The notes beneath the pieces were generated by a model, which was not told the origin of the DNA, made no database searches, and worked only from the letters and a program-made list of their open reading frames with translations. Shown in pieces: positions 60,010-64,000 of a stretch of DNA of 64,000 nt. The position numbers were made by a program, and so were the translations under genes. Each line of letters opens with the position of its first letter. Within the stretch, counting starts at the first letter, position 1. Source of the DNA: Phycisphaerales bacterium (GTDB lineage Bacteria; Planctomycetota; Phycisphaerae; Phycisphaerales; UBA1924); NCBI GenBank assembly GCA_019744815.1, contig JAIEUA010000011.1:372001-436000 (forward strand). The letters run 5' to 3'.

Positions 60010-60036
60010 CTTTGCCCAGCCTCCGAGTCCCACGCC

Positions 60037-61017
60037 ATGACCACTCGACCGCTTCACACGCTCCTCGCCCTCCTCCTCGCGACACTGACAGCGTCGTGCT
60101 CGCTGGCCGGCGAGAAACCCACCAAGCTCCGCGCCGTCGCCACCGTCGGCATGCTCACCGACGCCGTCCGCAAGATCGGCGGCGACCGCGTCGAGGTCAC
60201 CGGCCTCATGGGCGAGGGCGTCGACCCCCACCTCTACAAAGCCTCACCCGGCGACCTGCGACTCCTCTCCCAGGCCGACATCGTCTTCGGCGTCGGCCTC
60301 CACCTCGAGGGCCGCATGGTCGACGCGCTCGAGAAACTCGGTCGCACTCGCCGCGTGGTGCTCATCGGCGAGTCACTCCCCCACGACTCGCTCCGCTTGC
60401 TCGGCGGCGACACCCACGACCCGCACATCTGGTTCGACGTCTCTCTCTGGAGCAAAGCCCTCGACGCCGCCGAAGCTGGCCTGATCGCCGCCGACCCCAG
60501 CGGCGCCGACACCTACAAGAAGAACGCCGCGGCGTACAAGGCCGAGCTCGCCACGCTCCACGACTGGGTCAAGGCCCAGATCGCCCGCATCCCCCAACCC
60601 CAACGCGTCCTCGTCACCGCCCACGACGCCTTCGGCTACTTCTCCCGCGCCTACTCCATCGAGGTCCTCGCGATCCAAGGCGTCAGCACCGACAGCGAGG
60701 CCAGCCTCCGCGACATCAACGCCCTCGTCGACACCCTGGTCGCCCGAAAGATCCCCGCCGTCTTCGTCGAGAGCTCCGTCCCCCGCAAGACCATCGACGC
60801 CCTCCGCGAAGGCGCCGCCTCCAAGGGCCACCCGATCTCCGTCGGCGGCGAGCTCTTCTCCGACGCCATGGGCAAAGACGGTACCGACGAAGGCACCTAC
60901 ATCGGCATGGTGAAACACAACGTCAACGCCATCGTCCACGCGCTCGCGCCCAACGCTCCAGAAGCAACCCCGAGCCCCACGACGCCCGCGCCCTCATCCA
61001 CGCCCGCCGCGAAGTAG
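60037..61017 (+). CDS. Metal ABC transporter solute-binding lipoprotein
   Basis: A 326-residue protein of the ZnuA/TroA/MntA cluster-9 family. A signal with lipobox LTASC (Cys at about residue 21) anchors it to a membrane. Expected metal ligands occur in [16 protein letters not shown] and [10 protein letters not shown], and a C-terminal [26 protein letters not shown] segment contains the last ligand and its loop. Mn, Zn or Fe could be bound; the MntR-type regulator favours Mn. It starts 31 nt before the ATPase gene. The Thr/Pro-rich tail is likely disordered. Confidence 0.88.
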   Translation: MTTRPLHTLLALLLATLTASCSLAGEKPTKLRAVATVGMLTDAVRKIGGDRVEVTGLMGEGVDPHLYKASPGDLRLLSQADIVFGVGLHLEGRMVDALEKLGRTRRVVLIGESLPHDSLRLLGGDTHDPHIWFDVSLWSKALDAAEAGLIAADPSGADTYKKNAAAYKAELATLHDWVKAQIARIPQPQRVLVTAHDAFGYFSRAYSIEVLAIQGVSTDSEASLRDINALVDTLVARKIPAVFVESSVPRKTIDALREGAASKGHPISVGGELFSDAMGKDGTDEGTYIGMVKHNVNAIVHALAPNAPEATPSPTTPAPSSTPAAK

Positions 61018-61048
61018 TCACCAACGCGCCGCCACCGCACAGACCCAC

Positions 61049-61867
61049 ATGACCGATCGAGACTCCAACTCCTTATCCCCCACCACGCCGACGACCGGCA
61101 TCGCCGTCGAGGTCCACGACCTCACCGTCGCGTACCACAGGAAGCCCGTGCTCTGGGACGTCGATGTCTCCTTCCCCGTCGGCTCCCTCGCCGCCATCGT
61201 CGGCCCCAACGGCGCGGGCAAGTCCACGCTCCTCAAGTCCATCCTCGGCCTGCTCCCCATCGCCAGCGGGCGCGTCGAGGTCTTCGGCAAATCGCTCTCG
61301 CAAGTCCGCGACCTCGTCGCCTACGTCCCCCAGCGCGAGAGCGTCGACTGGGAGTTTCCCGTCAGCGTCTTCGATGTCGTCCTCATGGGACGCTACGGCC
61401 GTCTCGGCTGGTTCCGCCGCCCCGCCAAGGCCGACCGCGATGCCGCCGCGGCCGCTCTCCACAGCGTCGGCATGTCCGACTTCCGCGACCGCCAGATCAG
61501 CCAGCTCTCCGGCGGCCAGCAACAGCGCGTCTTCCTCGCCCGCGCCCTCGCCCAAGACGCCACGCTCTACCTCATGGACGAACCCTTCGCCGGCGTCGAC
61601 GCCGCCACCGAGCAGTCGATCCTCGAAGTCCTCCGCGCTCTGCAGCAACAGGGCCGCACCGTCATCGCCGTCCACCACGACCTGCAGACCGTCCGCTCCT
61701 ACTTCGACTTCGTCGCGATGCTCAACCTCCACCTCGTTGCGGCCGGCCCCATCGAGACCGCGTTCTCCGCCGACAACCTCAAGCGCACCTACGGCGGACG
61801 CCTCACCCTGCTCGACGAAGTCACCGAAGCCGTCCGCCGCGGCGGCACGCTCCCGCGTTCCCCATGA
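61049..61867 (+). CDS. Metal ABC transporter ATPase
   Basis: A 272-residue ATPase with Walker [12 protein letters not shown] (around residue 52), Q-loop in [10 protein letters not shown] (a MntB/ZnuC-specific block), signature [15 protein letters not shown], Walker [13 protein letters not shown] and the switch histidine VHHD. It belongs to the cluster-9 metal importer group. It overlaps the following permease gene by 4 nt (ATGA), implying coupling. The extended C-terminus from 240 to 272 is a modest extra part. Confidence 0.92.
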   Translation: MTDRDSNSLSPTTPTTGIAVEVHDLTVAYHRKPVLWDVDVSFPVGSLAAIVGPNGAGKSTLLKSILGLLPIASGRVEVFGKSLSQVRDLVAYVPQRESVDWEFPVSVFDVVLMGRYGRLGWFRRPAKADRDAAAAALHSVGMSDFRDRQISQLSGGQQQRVFLARALAQDATLYLMDEPFAGVDAATEQSILEVLRALQQQGRTVIAVHHDLQTVRSYFDFVAMLNLHLVAAGPIETAFSADNLKRTYGGRLTLLDEVTEAVRRGGTLPRSP

Positions 61868-63204
61868 ACGACTTCCTCCGCCTCATCACCCTGCAAGACG
61901 CCAACACGCGCACCGTGCTGCTCGGCACCGGCTCGCTCGGCCTCGCCGCGGGCGTGATCGGCGCCCTCGCCGTCCTCCGCCGCCGCGCCCTCGTCGGCGA
62001 CGCCCTCGCCCACGCCGCCCTCCCCGGCGTCTGCGTCGCGTTCCTCGTTTTCCGCGAGCGCAGCCTCCCGCTCTTCCTGCTCGGCGCCCTCGTCTTCGGC
62101 GTGCTCGGCGTGCTCACCATGAACGCCATCCGCCGCTTCACCCGCATCAAGGAAGACGCCGCCATCGCCATCGTCCTCGGCTCGTTCTTCGGCCTGGGCA
62201 TCATGCTCTCGGGCATGATCCAGCGCCTCCCCAGCGGCAACCGCGCCGGCCTCGACAGCTTTCTCTTCGGCAAAGCCGCCGGCATGGTTCACGCCGATCT
62301 CCTGATCAGCGCCGCCGCCTGCATCCTCGCGCTGCTCGGCGTCGCCGCGCTCTACAAGGAACTCAAACTCGTCGGCTTCGATCGCGAGTTCGCCGGGAGC
62401 CTCGGCTGGCCCGTGGGCTTTCTCGATCTCACCCTCATGGCCCTGCTCGCCATCGTCACCGTCGTCGGCCTCCCCGCCGTCGGCGTCGTGCTCATGGCCG
62501 CATTGCTCATCATCCCCGGCGTCACCGCCAAGTTCTGGACCGACCGCCTCGCACCCCACCTCGCGCTCGCCGGACTCTTCGGCATGCTCTCGGGTCTTCT
62601 CGGCTCCGCGCTCTCGGCCGTCCTCCCCTCGCCCAACAGCTCCATGAGCCGCGGCTTCCCCACCGGCCCGCTCATCGTCCTCGTCGCCGGAACCCTCTTC
62701 GTGGGTTCGCTCCTCTTCGCACCCCGCCGCGGCCTCGTCGCCCGCTGGCGCACCGCCCGCCTGCTCCAACAACACATCGACGACGAACACCTCCTCCGCG
62801 ATCTCTACGAGTTGCAGGAAGCTGGCACGCCCGCTTCGCTCTCCACGCTCGCCGAGCGCCGCACGTGGCGCACCGGCTCGCTCCACGCCGCCCTCCGCCG
62901 CGCCCTCACCAACGCCGACGTCACCGATCGCAACGCCGTCATCACCCTCACCGCCTCCGGCCTCACCCGCGCCGTCCGCGTCATCCGCTCCCACCGCCTC
63001 TGGGAGCTCTACCTCCACGAACACGCCGGCGTCGCCCCCGATCACGTCGACCGCGACGCCGATCTCATCGAGCACTTCATCACCCCCAACCTGCTCGCCA
63101 AGTTCGAAGCCCAGCTCGCCCTCGGCGACGCCGACCCACTCCGCACCGGTGCCGCCCTCGGCGTCCCGCTCTCCCTGCACCCACCCGGCGAGAACGCACG
63201 CTGA
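61864..63204 (+). CDS. Metal ABC permease fused to a DtxR-like C-terminal domain
   Basis: The 446-residue protein has a cluster-9 permease part (about 1-290, eight or so helices, with [19 protein letters not shown] and [29 protein letters not shown]) and a soluble C-terminal part (about 300-440) resembling MntR/DtxR: a winged-helix-like segment [21 protein letters not shown], then [38 protein letters not shown] with metal-ligand-type His/Glu residues. Such permease-repressor fusions occur in some Bacteroidota and Planctomycetota and may sense metal at the transporter. It ends one nucleotide into the next start codon. Confidence 0.85.
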   Translation: MNDFLRLITLQDANTRTVLLGTGSLGLAAGVIGALAVLRRRALVGDALAHAALPGVCVAFLVFRERSLPLFLLGALVFGVLGVLTMNAIRRFTRIKEDAAIAIVLGSFFGLGIMLSGMIQRLPSGNRAGLDSFLFGKAAGMVHADLLISAAACILALLGVAALYKELKLVGFDREFAGSLGWPVGFLDLTLMALLAIVTVVGLPAVGVVLMAALLIIPGVTAKFWTDRLAPHLALAGLFGMLSGLLGSALSAVLPSPNSSMSRGFPTGPLIVLVAGTLFVGSLLFAPRRGLVARWRTARLLQQHIDDEHLLRDLYELQEAGTPASLSTLAERRTWRTGSLHAALRRALTNADVTDRNAVITLTASGLTRAVRVIRSHRLWELYLHEHAGVAPDHVDRDADLIEHFITPNLLAKFEAQLALGDADPLRTGAALGVPLSLHPPGENAR

Positions 63205-64000
63205 TGCCACGCGACGCCGCCATCTTCGCACTCCCTTTCGTCGGCGAGCTCTTCGCCTACGACCTCTGGGTCATCGCCACCGCGTCCCTCGTCGGCGCTC
63301 TCTGCGGCGTGCTCGGCTGCTATCTCCTCCTCCGCCGCCTCAGCATGCTCGGCGACGCCATTTCTCACGCCATTCTCCCCGGACTCGCCGGCGCATTCCT
63401 CCTCAGCGGCTCGCGCAGCCTCGCCTGGATGCTGCTCGGCGCCGGCGTCGTCGGGGTTCTCACCGGCCTGCTCACCGCTGGCCTCCACCGCGTCGCCAAG
63501 ATCGCCGAGGACGCCTCCATGGGCGTCGTCTTCACCACCCTCTTCGCCCTCGGCGTTCTGCTCATCTCCTTCGCCGCACGGGATGTCGACCTCGATCCCG
63601 GCTGCGTTCTCTACGGCCTGCTCGAGTTCACGCCCCTCGACACCGTCTCGCTCTGGGGCCTCGAGCTCCCTCGCGCTACCGCTTCGCTCGCTGCCGCCGC
63701 ACTCGTCGTCGCCGGTGTGCTCGCCGTGATGCACAAAGAGATCAAGCTCGTCGCCTTCGACCCCGCCCTCGCCGCCGCGCTGGGCATGCGTCCCACGCTC
63801 GTCCATTTCGTCATGGTCGCGCTCATCGCCGGAGTCAGCGTCGTCAGCTTCGAGTCCGTCGGCTCCATCCTCGTCGTCGCCCTTCTCGTGACGCCCGCCG
63901 CCACCGCCCACCTGCTCACCGATCGCTACGCCCGCATGATGATCCTCGCCGCCTCCATCGGCGCTCTCAGCGGCGCCGGCGGCTACCTCCTCGCCAAGCA
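63204..64000 (+). CDS. Second metal ABC permease (cut by window end)
   Basis: The visible 265 residues form a cluster-9 permease: SVGALCGVLGCYLLLRRLSMLGDAISHAILPGLAGAFL at the start, LHRVAKIAEDASMGVVFTTLFALG in the middle and SFESVGSILVVALLVTPAATAHLLTDRYARMM near the end. The start ATG overlaps the previous stop codon by one base. Two permease subunits per operon is typical of SitABCD/MntABCD importers. The gene runs off the window, so its C-terminus is not seen, and whether it too carries a repressor-like tail cannot be checked. Confidence 0.9.
   Translation, partial: MPRDAAIFALPFVGELFAYDLWVIATASLVGALCGVLGCYLLLRRLSMLGDAISHAILPGLAGAFLLSGSRSLAWMLLGAGVVGVLTGLLTAGLHRVAKIAEDASMGVVFTTLFALGVLLISFAARDVDLDPGCVLYGLLEFTPLDTVSLWGLELPRATASLAAAALVVAGVLAVMHKEIKLVAFDPALAAALGMRPTLVHFVMVALIAGVSVVSFESVGSILVVALLVTPAATAHLLTDRYARMMILAASIGALSGAGGYLLAK

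Noticed and set aside
61789..63231. Minus-strand frame of 480 codons over the metal permease
   Set aside because: Very acidic, repetitive translation typical of an antisense frame in GC-rich coding DNA.

Overview
The window is high-GC bacterial chromosome (roughly two thirds G+C) with dense, mostly short-spaced genes on both strands. Several features point to the Planctomycetota, most likely the Phycisphaerae: a secreted protein ending in dockerin-like DxNxDxxxDDADF repeats, prepilin-type proteins with a C-terminal DG motif, a YdjY-domain protein, a rhodanese/MauE/DUF1573 group, and weak use of Shine-Dalgarno sites. I saw no prophage, insertion sequence, CRISPR array or plasmid feature. This assignment is an inference from gene content.

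Region 1 (1-23.3 kb) is housekeeping and cell-envelope material. It holds a small zinc-ribbon membrane protein, a tRNA-Cys with an unusually long variable region, a secreted protein with an internally duplicated domain, a short-chain reductase, a LolC/LolD-like ABC exporter, an alpha/beta hydrolase next to a GH3-type amido synthetase, and the rhodanese, DoxX/MauE and DUF1573 genes. These are followed by glutamate dehydrogenase, a dockerin-type secreted protein, a pseudopilin-like protein, tyrS, murD coupled to a YdjY-domain protein, an HtrA-like protease, panB, an MscS channel, a Tat/lipoprotein amidase and folK.

Region 2 (23.4-34.7 kb, minus strand) is the flagellar export arm. In transcription order it reads fliN, fliO, fliP, fliQ, fliR, flhB, flhA, flhF, flhG, a small membrane protein and fliA, closed by a clear intrinsic terminator at 23350-23377. 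Region 3 (34.8-42 kb) separates the two flagellar arms. It carries two DUF4097 beta-helix surface proteins, a GH31 alpha-glucosidase and a long TPR protein.

Region 4 (42-59.3 kb, plus strand) is the second flagellar arm: a FlgN-like chaperone, a histidine kinase and sigma-54 activator pair, flgB, flgC, fliE, fliF, fliG, fliH, fliI, fliJ, a MotE-like gene, fliK, flgD, a small flagellar operon protein, flgE, a degenerate MotA-like protein and fliL. Good sigma-54 (GG-N10-GC) promoter matches lie before flgB, flgC, fliE and flgE, directly downstream of a gene for a sigma-54 activator, and another lies before fliN on the opposite strand. The simplest reading is that the kinase/regulator pair drives basal-body and hook genes, and FliA drives later genes. 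Neither fliM nor motB is in the window.

Region 5 (59.4-64 kb) is a metal-uptake locus. A DtxR/MntR-family repressor diverges from a solute-binding lipoprotein, an ATPase, a permease fused to a repressor-like C-terminal domain, and a second permease cut by the window edge. A palindromic candidate operator sits between them.

The most unusual non-coding signal is a family of paired hairpins (22612-22745, 27590-27694 and a single-hairpin copy at 59343-59395) that resembles REP/BIME or small MITE-like elements.
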